Of a stretch of DNA of 64,000 nt, positions 37,081-48,081 are shown one piece after another (the stretch's first letter is position 1; every line of letters begins with the position of its first letter). Position numbers and translations under genes: made by a program. The notes under the pieces are model-generated. The model worked only from the letters and a program-made list of their open reading frames with translations. It was not told where the DNA came from and ran no database searches. Source of the stretch: Ceratobasidium sp. AG-K (Eukaryota > Basidiomycota > Agaricomycetes > Cantharellales > Ceratobasidiaceae); the NCBI GenBank assembly GCA_037039685.1, contig JAWNGF010000001.1, forward strand, positions 5,518,001 to 5,582,000. Direction: 5' to 3'.

Positions 37081-37478
37081 GCTGAGGACAGGAGATCTTG
37101 TGATCGTGTGACGGATATGACGGAGCATCAGGGAAGCCGGCGTGGTCTAATAAAACCTTGCAAACCGCTTAGGGGTTTCTGGTCATGGTCAAGGTAGACT
37201 TACAAGCAGTCGCAATTTAGACTGCACGGGGTCCGAGGGTACGTGATGGGGCTAGGGAAAGCAACCGTATACGAGCTCGCAGCCTTGCGTAGTAGTCTCC
37301 GTAGGGTTTGGCTACGAGCTTAGAGATCTGACGTGCATCCAAATTATTCTATGAGACCAAAAGATGACTCGTCTATCGAACCCAGCGTGGGGGAAAGACC
37401 CGACGGCGGTCGTCCAAGAAAGGAATAAATCACCACGGTCACGTGAGACACCCATTTCGGACCGGACCTCCACGATCA
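37079..37478. promoter_or_regulatory. Divergent region between HNH copy B and ClpP
   Basis: 400 bp with no gene. CACGTGAG near 37439-37446 lies about 35 bp before the ClpP ATG and contains an E-box. No TATA box identified. Confidence 0.35.
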
Positions 37479-38606
37479 TGGCGAATTTACTTTGCTCGCG
37501 AATCGCGTCGTCGCTATATGCCTCCAGAGCCCCCATTCGCAGGTCTATCAGTTCACTTCAAAATGGCGCCCGGGCATTTGGATTTTCTGGGTTTACGGAT
37601 TGGAAAGCAAACGAGGGTATCACAGCGAGCGGACTCGTCCCAATTGTGATTGAGCAGACTGTAGGTATGATTCTCGCCTAGATACGAGGCTTATTTTGCC
37701 CGGGTAGGGTCGCGGCGAGAGGTCGTATGATATCTTTAGTCGGCTATTACGCGAGCGGGTGATTATGCTCTACGGACCAGTAAGCCTAAAATATCATTTA
37801 TTTTAAACACGTAACAATGTATGCAGATCCGAGACGCAGATGCAACTCTCATCGTCGCGCAACTCCTATTCCTCGAAGCCGAGGCAACAAGCAAGCCGAT
37901 TCATTTGTACATCAACTCGCCTGGGGGGAGCGTCACCGCCGGTCTATCCATCTACGACACGTACGCACATTCCTTCTCTAGCAATCCAACTTACCACCGT
38001 ATCGGACAGAATGCAATACATTTCATCGCCAGTGCACACGTACTGCATGGGCCAAGCATGCTCGATGGGGTCTCTACTCCTCGCAGCCGGTACGTCTTGC
38101 GTCATGTGCCGAGCCGATTTACAACTGTTATAGGTGAACGAGGGTATCGGCAGTGTCTCCCAAACGCCTCGGTGATGATCCACCGTAAGAGTCTATTTGA
38201 TGGCTGAAACGGTTCTGACGATGACGTAGAGCCCTCGGGCGGGGCGTCGGGCCAGGCGACGGACATTGCGATTCACGCCAAGGAGATTTTGCGGGTGAGG
38301 AAAAGGTTGACTGAGATGTATACGCGGCATTGTAGACAAAAGGATGAGAGTGTGGAGCAAGGGAACGAGCGGTTTGGTAGGTGGTGTGTCGATTGACAGG
38401 TGGGGTTATGACGAATGTGGAACAGAGAAAGCGCTGGAACGGGACTATTTCATGACCGGTAAGTCAAGCAAATGTGGATGTGCAAGGAATGACGTAGTGC
38501 AGCCGAGGAGGCGCTCGAGTTTGGGATTGTGGACAAGGTTTTGGAAAACCGGGCTGCAAACGAGACCATTCTTCCGAGTGGCGGAAAGCCGGAAGGGCTG
38601 AAATAA
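37479..38606 (+). CDS. CLPP: Mitochondrial ATP-dependent Clp protease proteolytic subunit
   Basis: Serine protease of the mitochondrial matrix. Residues 1-30 ([20 protein letters not shown], then RRS) form a mitochondrial presequence. The catalytic triad is visible: Ser in [18 protein letters not shown] near 38050, His in [16 protein letters not shown] (His codon near 38180, Gln split by an intron), and Asp in ALERDYFM near 38440. Other hallmarks are [16 protein letters not shown] and [19 protein letters not shown]. Eight exons join in frame without any break, ending SGGKPEGLK. The matrix partner ClpX is not in the window. Confidence 0.93.
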
Positions 38607-38807
38607 GAAACCATGTAGTGATGTGTATGGATTGTCTCACGTGATTGATGGGGGATATGCACGGGATGACATCATTGAGTCTGGACTGCTCCACCCACCG
38701 TCCTGGCCCCACCGCATTGCGCCAGCACTCCCCTCCGAGTGACACCCGCGCGAGATTCAGCTTAAAGCTGGTCCTTTCCAATCCCGGTTTCTTCGTACTA
38801 CACTCGA

Positions 38808-41800
38808 ATGATGGACTTTTTTGCGGCTGATTCGTCGCGTATGCATGTGTCCGCGGGACCGACAGACACACCCGACCCGTTTGCCGAGGCGATAGGGCGG
38901 CGGTTTGGGGGAGCGGCACCGACATTAACAGCCAATCTGGTGCTGGACAAGTCACCGCTGGACATTGCGGGCGAGCACACGAGGCCTCAAGGCGTGGCCC
39001 CCTCGTTGACTAGCCGCTCTGGCAGCTCACAGGCCACAACAACGTTCTCCACCATGACCCTCTCGTCGCCCTGCCGCCAGTCGCCCGTCGCAGACACACA
39101 GCGCTTCACCCCCGTAGCGCCCAAGGACCTTGCTGCCTTTCTCGCGCTCGAGCCACCGCCCCTCATCCTCGACGTCCGTTCAGGCACCGCCCATGGCCTC
39201 TCGCACATCCGTGGCGCTATCTCGCTCTCTGCGCCCAGCACCCTGCTCAAGCGCCCCAATTTTTCCCTCGCAAATCTATCGACAATGATCGCATCGGCCA
39301 CGGCCCAAGCGGCCTTTTCCGCTTGGTCATCCGCCGCCCGCATTCTCGTGTACGACGCTGACCTGTCCCGACTCGCAGACGGCAGCGGAGTCCTTGGACT
39401 TTTGCGTAAATTCGATGCCGCCGGCTACAGCGGCGAGCTCGCGTGGGTCGTAGGGGGCCACAACGCCGTGGCCCGATTGGCACGAGACTGTCTCGAGGCC
39501 GGCGGCACAGAAACCGACCAACGGCCCACTCTCGGAGGCTTTGTTCACGCACACAACCTCCCTGCAGAGGCGTTCCATGAGAGTACGTCGTTTCATCTGT
39601 AACCGTAACCGTACTCACCCGTGTAGGCTCTACCACCGGAAAGCCTAGCTACAAACCAAACAAGCTCCAGGCCTCGAATCCATTCTATGATAATATCCGC
39701 CAGAATCGAGAGCTGTCACATGTACGTGGTCTGGATCCGTCGAGACCGCGCTGACGGCCCTCCAGGGCATCACAGAGCGCATCCCCCTCTCCCTCCCCAA
39801 AGAGGTCGTCTCGCGCAAGCACGAGATCCCCGTCCCATGGGTCCGCGAGATCGTCGACAACAGCGAACAGGAAAAGGGCATCGAAGCCCTCGCCATGCAG
39901 TTTTATCGGTACGCCCGTTTATTTCCAATTATTTCTTCTACTCACGAGTGTAGGGTCGAGCTGGGCGAACAGCGTCGCCTCCAAGGTGTCATGTCCCATC
40001 ACACTCAAGAGTCCCAGCTCCATCCCGAGGACCCCAGCAAAGACTCGGCCCCGAAATCCGCGGCGCATGATCCATTTCCTTTTAGCATCACTGCAGGTGT
40101 GGAAAAGGGCGTAAAGAATAGGTACGCGACTCGACTTGCTACTTTCGGCCGAGCTAACGGGACTAGGTACAAGAACATCTGGCCCTATGAACATACTCGA
40201 GTACGACTCCACACCCCGGCCGACGATGGTTCAGACTATGTCAATGCGTCGTTTGTACGGCCACGAGGCACCCATTTGCAGTATATTGCTACACAGGGAC
40301 CACTGCCCACCACGTTTAATGACTTTTGGACGTGAGTGACTAGCTGCTTCGATGTATGCGTGCTGACTTTTGCTAGGATGGTCTGGGAACAAAATGTCCG
40401 GATCATCGTCATGCTCACCCGCCAAGTCGAAGGCAACCAACTGAAGTGTGGCGACTACTGGTCCGACAAGACATACGGCCCTCTCCGACTCCAGCTCATC
40501 GCCACCGAAGGAGAAAAAGAACCCGAACGCGTGACCGGATTCGATTTTGGGTTTGAACCTAAAAAAGATGATGAACAAACGACGATCCGCCGAACATTTG
40601 CGCTCTCGCACACCGATCATCCCGAACAACCGCCCCGGAAGATTGTCCAGTTTCAGTTCCTGCCATGGCTCGACATGAACGTTCCGGAAACTCCTTCTGG
40701 GCTGCTCGAGCTCGTCAAGAATGTGCGCGAGGCGGCCAATGAGGCGGACAAGTACAAGGACGAGAAGAATCCCAGTCCGGTGTTGGTACATTGTAGCGCC
40801 GGGGTCGGGCGGACGGGAAGCTTTGTCGCGATTGATGCGATCCTGGATGGGATCAGGCGCGATTTGGATGCCAAGCGTAATTCGCTGTCCGAGACTCCGA
40901 GCGACGATACAAGCGAGAGCGATCCCGAGACGGGCGGAGAGAAGAGTACGGACAGTTTACCTTCGTCTGGGCGGAGGGGAAGTTTCCCTGAAGTTGACAT
41001 GGCGGCGCATCGACGACCGAGTGGGGTACGCATGACTCCTGCGCGTCAACGACAGATCTCGTTGCGCCGGACGGTCGGGGCGCGCAAGAGCCTGGGTAAT
41101 GCCTCGAACATGACCTCTGGTGGCAACGCATCGATCGTGGCGCGGGCACCCGACTCGGGCGGAGACCTTAACAGTATTGGGGAGAACCTTGCCGGTGCGG
41201 CTGCTGCCACTTGCCCTAGCGAAACTGACGGGGAGACGACGCATTCTTTTAACTCTTCAGCATCGTTCAACTTTTCAGCTGCCTCGCTGCCAACCAATAC
41301 CAGCGCAAGTAGTATATTGCCAGCCAAGCCGTCGCTCCAGTCGACGCACGCGTGGTCGGACAGCGTGGCCAAGAACGTGTCGACATCCGAGCTCGTGGCC
41401 CCACAACCCGTCCCACCCTCGGCGCACACGAGCACCCCCCGCCCCGATTCCGAAATGCGCGATCGGGACCGGGACACATTCGACTATGTCCCCCCGCGTT
41501 CGGCCAACCCTGCCAAACCCGTCTCGCCACTCGGCTCCATGGATGAGCCTATCCGCGAAGTCCTCGAGGACATGCGTGAACAACGCATGTCGCTGTGTCA
41601 ATCTCTCCGACAGTATGTGTTTGTCCACCGTGCGGTGGTAGAGGGCGTCCTTGCGATGGTCGATGAGGAAAAGAGTCGGCAGGTTGGGTTGGGTGCGAAA
41701 CGTCATGCGAGTCCGACCGAGTTGGTCAAGGTGGATATGGCGGGTGGGGCGGTCGGGATAAAGAAGCGTCCGTCGTCCCCTAAGGACGCAATGATTGTGG

Positions 41801-41808
41801 ATTCGTGA
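38808..41808 (+). CDS. Rhodanese-like plus protein-tyrosine phosphatase (Pyp/Ptp2-3 type)
   Basis: Likely MAP-kinase tyrosine phosphatase. The N-terminal half has a rhodanese-like domain (PPPLILDVRSGTAHGLSHIR near 39150). Its active loop lacks Cys (ARILVYDADLSR), so it is probably a docking module, as in MAPK phosphatases. The PTP domain starts near 40100 with KNRYKNIWPYEHTRVRL. It has DYVNASFV, YIATQGPLP and a modified WPD loop (FLPWLDMNVPE; Leu for Pro, acid retained). The signature VHCSAGVGRTGSF lies near 40790. An insertion of about 220 disordered residues (40880-41540) precedes the closing helix REQRMSLCQSLRQYVFVHRA. Introns near 39590, 39725, 39910, 40125 and 40335 are short and frame-preserving. 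Confidence 0.9.
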
Positions 41809-42178
41809 GAGTTGACTTGGGTTGGCGGGTGTAGGGTGCGGATTATTGGTGGATGTGATGGGACGCGAAGGTGGACTCGATTGCATGGTTTTATTTTGCA
41901 TGAGCATTTATTATATTAAGGAGCTTTGTTTGGTTTTCGGGTGCTTTTTTGTACAATTTATGCATGTTCCCTATTCTCTCTGAGTGATGGTTTCGGTCAG
42001 TGGCGGGTGTATGCCCTCTGTCTGTCCGTAGGTTAGCCACCTTGTGATGGGCGCCAACTCCGCGATGAAGCCAAATAGGACCACGCGCATGGGGTGGGAT
42101 TCGACTTGCTGAAATAGCTCGTTGCACGTGCAAATACACAGGATAACCATCCAAGCTTCGCCACCACGGTCTGCGAAA
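41809..42178. other. Intergenic, nothing recognised
   Basis: 370 bp holding the 3' end of the phosphatase gene and the promoter of the NACHT-WD40 gene. Confidence 0.4.
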
Positions 42179-45100
42179 ATGGATCCCCCTACTCCAAAGC
42201 CTAAGCGTGGCGTTCGCAGATTCTTGAACGAGAGCGCAGGAAAACTCTTTAGACGATCACCCACTCCTACAATTGCTACCAACCCACCAGATGCCAATGA
42301 CCACCAGGATGCCCCCCTTGACGCCCTCAATACTCGACCGGATACGCGTCGTCGGGAGAGATCCAAAGCATGGGCAGACCTTGAGCTTGCGCTTCGAGGC
42401 CTACGTACGAAGACGAGTTTGTTTCCCCCTCTTGAGTCGGCCATTGGTGCCATCATTTCGTCCCTTGATTTTTCAGAGGCAGGTTAGATGCTTTGGGGTG
42501 TGTAGATAGGAACTAATAGTGCTTATTCGAAATAGCGGGCCTTGAAAGTTCGTGAAGAGTATGAGGTGCTTGCCTCCGATCTCGCAAGCATAAGTAACCT
42601 CCTGGCCCAGCACTACGCGGATGGACGCGCCGGTCCCATGACTAGCTCGATCGCCAATATAGCCTCGTGGGTAAAAAAAGACCTTCGCGGATGCCCTCCT
42701 GATATAGTTCGTAGCGCTATTGAAGAACAGGCAAACCTAGTCAAGAGCAAGCAAAACCTCGTCTCATTGACGGAGCTGGACCTCGAGGAAGGAATAGCTA
42801 GGCCTTATCGCAAGATCCACTCGTTGTTTAGCAAATTGCAGGTATGTGTGGTGTTCAGCGCGTTATAGTGAATAACATGTGGGCAACAGGGCGACGCGGT
42901 TCTAAGCGTGTGGAGCATCACGAACAATCAGATGACGGTAAGTCAACCATCCAGGAATGTTCGCCCTTCTGACGAGCCCCAACCACAAAGGCAAGGCGAC
43001 TCGAAGGGTTAGAACCGGCCAAGCTCGCTTACTATGACTCTGGGATCGCTAGTAGTGTCGGTAGACGCACCTGCACTCAGCACACTCGCACTGCCATCTT
43101 GTCTGGACTAGTCGACTGGTCATGCAACCCCTCCGCTGCAGACATATACTGGATGAACGGCATGGCAGGCACGGGCAAGACCACAATAGCATGCACCTTC
43201 TGCGAGTCACTAGAAGCACGAAAACAGCTAGCAGCGAGCTTCTTTTGCACACGCACCATCCCCGAGTGTCGGATAGTCACTCGGATCATACCCACGATCG
43301 CATTTCAGCTAGCTCGGTACTCGGCCCCATTCCAGTCTGCACTCGTCGAAGTGCTTGAGGCGGACCCGGACATTGGAGCAAAAAACATCACAAAGCAGTT
43401 CGAGCGGTTGCTGAAGGAGCCGCTTCTCAAGGTCAAGGAGACGATACCTGACCGACTGGTGGTGGTTATTGATGCCTTAGACGAATGCGACGATAGACGT
43501 GATGTAGAGCTATTCTTATCAGCTCTGCTGAGGTCCGCTGGAGATATTCCGCTCAAGTTCTTCGTGAGCAGTCGACCACAGCTAGGTATCTACGACCAGA
43601 TGTTAGGTCGTAGCCGAGGGCATCACACAGTCCTGCACCTGCACGAGGTTGAGAACTCGTTAGTCCAGGCAGATATCGAAATTTATCTAGCTGAGGAGCT
43701 GGCCCCGACGGCTCTGAGTTCATTCCAGATCAAGGAGCTTGCACTACGATCCGGGATACTATTCGTCTACGCCGCCACCCTTGTCCAATACATCCAATCC
43801 CGTAGTGTTTGGAATAACCCTGAAGATCGGCTGCGATCTGCGCTATCAACGACTCATAAGTCTGCCAAGCTACACACGATGATCGATTCGATGTATTACC
43901 ATATACTTAAAGCAGCGCTTGAGGACCAGGACCTAGACCCGGAGGAAGCAAAAAACATACATCTGGTATTGCGAACAGTATTGTGTGTTCGGGAGCCAAT
44001 CTCCATTGAAGTACTTGCAGCCTTGACGGGACTGGGCAATGAAGGACGGACAAGGAACGCGTTGCAACCTCTGTTGGCTGTAGTACATTTTTCGCAACAT
44101 AGCGGACTTGTATCGCTGCTACACTCTTCATTCCCTGACTTCATGTTAGATCGAACCCGTTCTCGGGAATTCTCCTGCCAAGTAACCGTGCATAACGATT
44201 TCCTTGCTCGACGATGCTTCGAGCTGATGGGATCACGATTGCGTTTCAACATATGCTGCCTCGAGTCATCCTTCATACCTGATCGCCGAGTGACGGATCT
44301 CGCTAATCGTGTGGAGAAGGCTATCTCTCCGGCGCTGTCGTACGCATGCTGGTATTGGGCGGACCATTTGGAAAATTCCACCTATTCAGATTTTGATCAT
44401 AACTTGCTCAATAACTTCTTGTCGAACCAACTTTTGTTCTGGATGGAGGTACTGAATCTGCAGGGCAAAATTGGCCAAGGCGCTCATGCTTTGATGAAAG
44501 TGAGGCAATGGCTACAAGGGAGTCGGGTACAAGTGAGTAAGATACAGCCGACCATGCGACCGTCTATTAAATACACCTGGTAAAGCTTGGCACTACGCCC
44601 ACGACAGCGAATTTAGCCAAGCTAAATGAGGATGCTCGGAACTTTGTAATCAGCTTCGCTGCTAATCCAGTCTCGCAATGCACTCCGCACATCTATATTT
44701 CTTCTCTCCCCTTCTGTCCCAAATCTAGCGCTGTGTTCAAGCATTACTGGAAACGGACGATGGGCTTGATAAACGCGACTGGGGCTGCAATGCAAAAAAG
44801 GGAGATAGCAGCGCTGGCGACCTGGAAAGTTCATTCGAGCGTATGCACTATTGCATGTTCGCCCGATGGTCGCTACCTTGCAGCTGGATGCTCGGACGGG
44901 ACCGTTTTCGTAAAGAATCTCCACGACAACACACCAGTTACCGACCTAGACCTACTGAAGGGACACGATGGCTCAGTCTTATCAATCGCGTTCTCATATG
45001 AAGGCAATCGCATCGTCTCTGGTTCTGAAGATAAAACCATTCGAGTGTGGGATGTACACGGAGGCGTGCCTATTGCCCACCAGCCGCAGCTAGAAGGCCA

Positions 45101-46875
45101 CACCGCCTCGGTGTCGTCAGTTGCATGGTCTCTCAACGGCGCTTTTATAATATCCGGCTCCGAAGACAAAACCATCCGAGTATGGGACGCATACAGCGGC
45201 ACTCCTGTCGCCAGTCCTTTTGGGGAACCTGGCCGCTTAGTCACTTCAGTCACTTCAATTGCCTGTTCGCCCGATAGCACTCGAGTTGCTTCTGGTTCTC
45301 ACGATGGTGTTGTTCAGTTGTGGAACCTGTACGATGGCGCCCCAGTTGCTGAACCGTTTCAAGGTCATACTGGCTCAGTTCTATCAGTCGCGTATTCACC
45401 TGACGGAACTCGGATTGCCTCTGGATCGTCGGACAGGACCGTCCGAGTATGGAACGTGCATGATGGTACACTTGCGCAGCTCCGTTTGTAGGGCACATTG
45501 GCCCGATTTCTTCAGTTGCATATTCCCTCGACGGCACCCGTATTGTCACTGGCTCACAAGATATGGTTATTCGAGTGTGGGATGCCGCTGATGGCAGTGT
45601 GTTCACTCGGAGATCACTTGAAGGGCAGGCTGGACTAGGTGTTTCTGTGGTATATTTACCAGATGACACTCGTATCATCTCAGCCTCTGAGAACATCATT
45701 CAACTGTGGGATGTGAATGGTGGCACCACTGACGCTGGCCTATCCGATGCGAGCATTGGAATGGTCCTATCCGTCGCGTGCTCGCCTGACAGCGCTTGCG
45801 TTGCCTCTAGCTCTTCTGACAAAACTATTCGAATCGTGGATGCATACAATGGCATGCCTATTGCAACTGTTTCCAATGGACACACCGAAAATGTATGGTC
45901 AATTGCATATTCACCCGACGGTACTCGTATAGCCTCTGGTTCCGAAGACCGCACCATCCGAGTCTGGAGTGCGCAAGACGGCACGCTAGTCGCTGGCCCG
46001 TTCAAAGGGCACACTGACTCGGTCCGTTCGGTCGCCTTTTCGCTCAGCGGTGTCTGCATCGTCTCGGGCTCCGATGACAAGACTATTCTGGTATGGAATT
46101 CGAAAGACGGTGATCGGCTTGTTGGCCCCTTAGAAGGGCACACCAGCTCGGTTTTGTCAGTTATGTACTCGCCAGACGGCACTCGCATAGTTTCAGCCGC
46201 TTTTGACGACACTATTCGTGTGTGGGATGCGCATGGCGGGGCACCTATAATATGTTTTTTCGAGGGGCACGTCGACGCGATTCGATCACTGGCATATTCA
46301 CCCGACGGCACTCACATCGTTTCAGGATCTCATAACGGCACTATTCAACTCTGGGGCGCACACAACGCCGAACCCATCGCCAGTCCGCTTGAGAAACATA
46401 CGTGCCCGGTTCGCTCACTTGCGTATTCACCCGATGGCACCCAAATCGTCTCTGGATCTGACGATGGGGTGATTCGGGTATGGGACGCACATGATGGCAC
46501 GCCTGTCGCTAGCTTGACGGGGCATACTAGTTCAGTTTGGTCGCTTGCATATTACCCGACGGCACCCGCATCATCTCTGGCTCTTTTGACGGCTCTATCC
46601 GTGTGTGGAATTTACACGGCATCCGCGCCACCACACCTATTGCTCCTTTCGAGGGTTATCTTGAATCAGATTACCTCTCCTTCAATGACGATGGCTGGGT
46701 GACAAGCGCAAATGGACAGTTGCTCTTTTGGGTGCCCTACGAGCTCAGATATACTAAGATCACACTGGCCACATGCTACCCACTTTCCTGCACTAATCGT
46801 GATAACTTGTTGAATCTTGACGATGGCCACAGGCTCTTTGGTGGAAGTTGGTCGCAATGTTATCATGGAATGTAG
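42179..46875 (+). CDS. NACHT-WD40 protein (HET-E/NLR-like), copy B, near complete
   Basis: STAND-class receptor of the fungal HET-E/HET-D type. Start ATG 42179: a basic tail (MDPPTPKPKRGVRRF), then a helical domain. The NACHT domain follows, with Walker A YWMNGMAGTGKTTIA near 43165 and Walker B RLVVVIDALDECDD near 43475. An intron after 44533 leads to NEDARNFVISFAANPVSQ. The C-terminus has 14 WD40 repeats (44820-46650), enough for two seven-bladed propellers, and a tail DDGWVTSANGQLLFW. The frame breaks at 42537-42539 (one G too many), near 45470 and near 46552 (one base missing). Each is a single-base change with perfect repeats on both sides. If the breaks are errors this is a functional receptor; if real, the propeller is truncated. 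The inferred role is allorecognition or non-self sensing. Confidence 0.8.
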
Positions 46876-47389
46876 TACTATTGTTTATAGTTGGTATATA
46901 TGCACACGATACCCAAGCCAGGGATCCCCACATCCTCAGTGTGGTAGTGAGAAAGCAGCAGAGCGGAGGGAACAAGTGGGAGAGGTGGTGAGGGTGAGGA
47001 GGGTGAAGAAACCTGATTCTCCTCCAACGAGTTATATACCTCGAGGCTCAGGAGTTCGACATTTTTTGATGTTTGCTATCGCGTGCAGGCGCCCCTGTTT
47101 ATGCTCTGCCGAATCAGGTGATGTGCCGTGAGTGAGTTGAAAAGACCCGCCAAGGGCGGCAGAAGCGCGAGCTCTAGACTCTAGGTGAGACCCCCCCCCC
47201 AATCTAAATTGCGCAAGAATTGTGGTCTCCAATCCCGGCGGCGTCGGCGTTGGGCGCCCAAAGCACCGAGGTAGATGCTCCGCAAGTCCACTTCAAATTG
47301 CACATAAGCAACGACAACGAACTCTCCAGGATTGGGAGTTTAGGAGTACAAACGTATGCACTCATGGGATACTCCAAGCCTGTGCGCTT
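46876..47389. other. Intergenic between NACHT-WD40 copy B and the WD40 remnant
   Basis: No intact gene. A C9 homopolymer sits at about 47192-47200. Some short open frames have no recognisable motif. Confidence 0.4.
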
Positions 47390-47840
47390 CTCAGACATAC
47401 CGCTCCTGTCTCTTCTGTTATGTATTCTTCCGACGGGGCTGGTTTCATTTCGGGGTCCAGGAACTCCTTCGTCCGGGTCTGGGACGCATATATTGATGTA
47501 AATTAACTACTAATCGGCTTGAAGGGCACTCGGATATGGTTTTGTCAGTTGCATATTTGTGCAACGACAGCTACATCGTCTCTGCCTCTCACGACACGAC
47601 CATTTGCATCTGGAAAGCGGGCGACGGTACCCTGTGACTGGACCTTTCAAGAGGATTACTGGTCCGATTTTGCCAGCCGTATATCCATGCGACGGCATTC
47701 GTATCGCTCTTGTAACTCGAGAGAAAACGATTGATGTCTGGAATGCGGAGATGGCGCACCCACAGCTGGTCCGTTCAAGGGACATGCTGCCCCGGTCTCA
47801 GCAGCCGCAGACTTACCCGACGGCGCTCGCATGGTTTTAG
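47390..47840 (+). pseudogene. WD40-repeat remnant
   Basis: Roughly three degraded WD40 units on the plus strand: PVSSVMYSSDGAGFISGS with FVRVWDAYID (near 47400-47500), GHSDMVLSVAYLCNDSYIVS with TICIWKAGDG (near 47525-47630), and AVYPCDGIRIALVTREKTID with VWNAEM (near 47680-47755). They lie in different frames separated by stops. No NACHT part is present. This is probably the tail of a third NACHT-WD40 copy or repeats detached from copy B. Confidence 0.65.
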
Positions 47841-48081
47841 GCCCTTGTGGTAACGGAATCTGATTGTAATTGGGTTATATGCGTGAATGGTAGTTACTTC
47901 TTTGGCTGCTATGGTCTCGCGCGTGTTATAGACCAGCAGAAAAACGGGTATAATTTATGTAATATTGTACTACAAAACTCAAGATCAAACCAGTCGTAAG
48001 AATGTACAAAGATAGCCCGGGCAAATTACCACACTGGGTCACCCATCACTAAATCGCCCTCTCAACCTATCCGCGACGGGA

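Noticed and set aside
47192..47200. Run of nine C as an assembly gap mark or regulatory tract
   Set aside because: Only a simple homopolymer in non-coding DNA; noted as a place where length may be unreliable.
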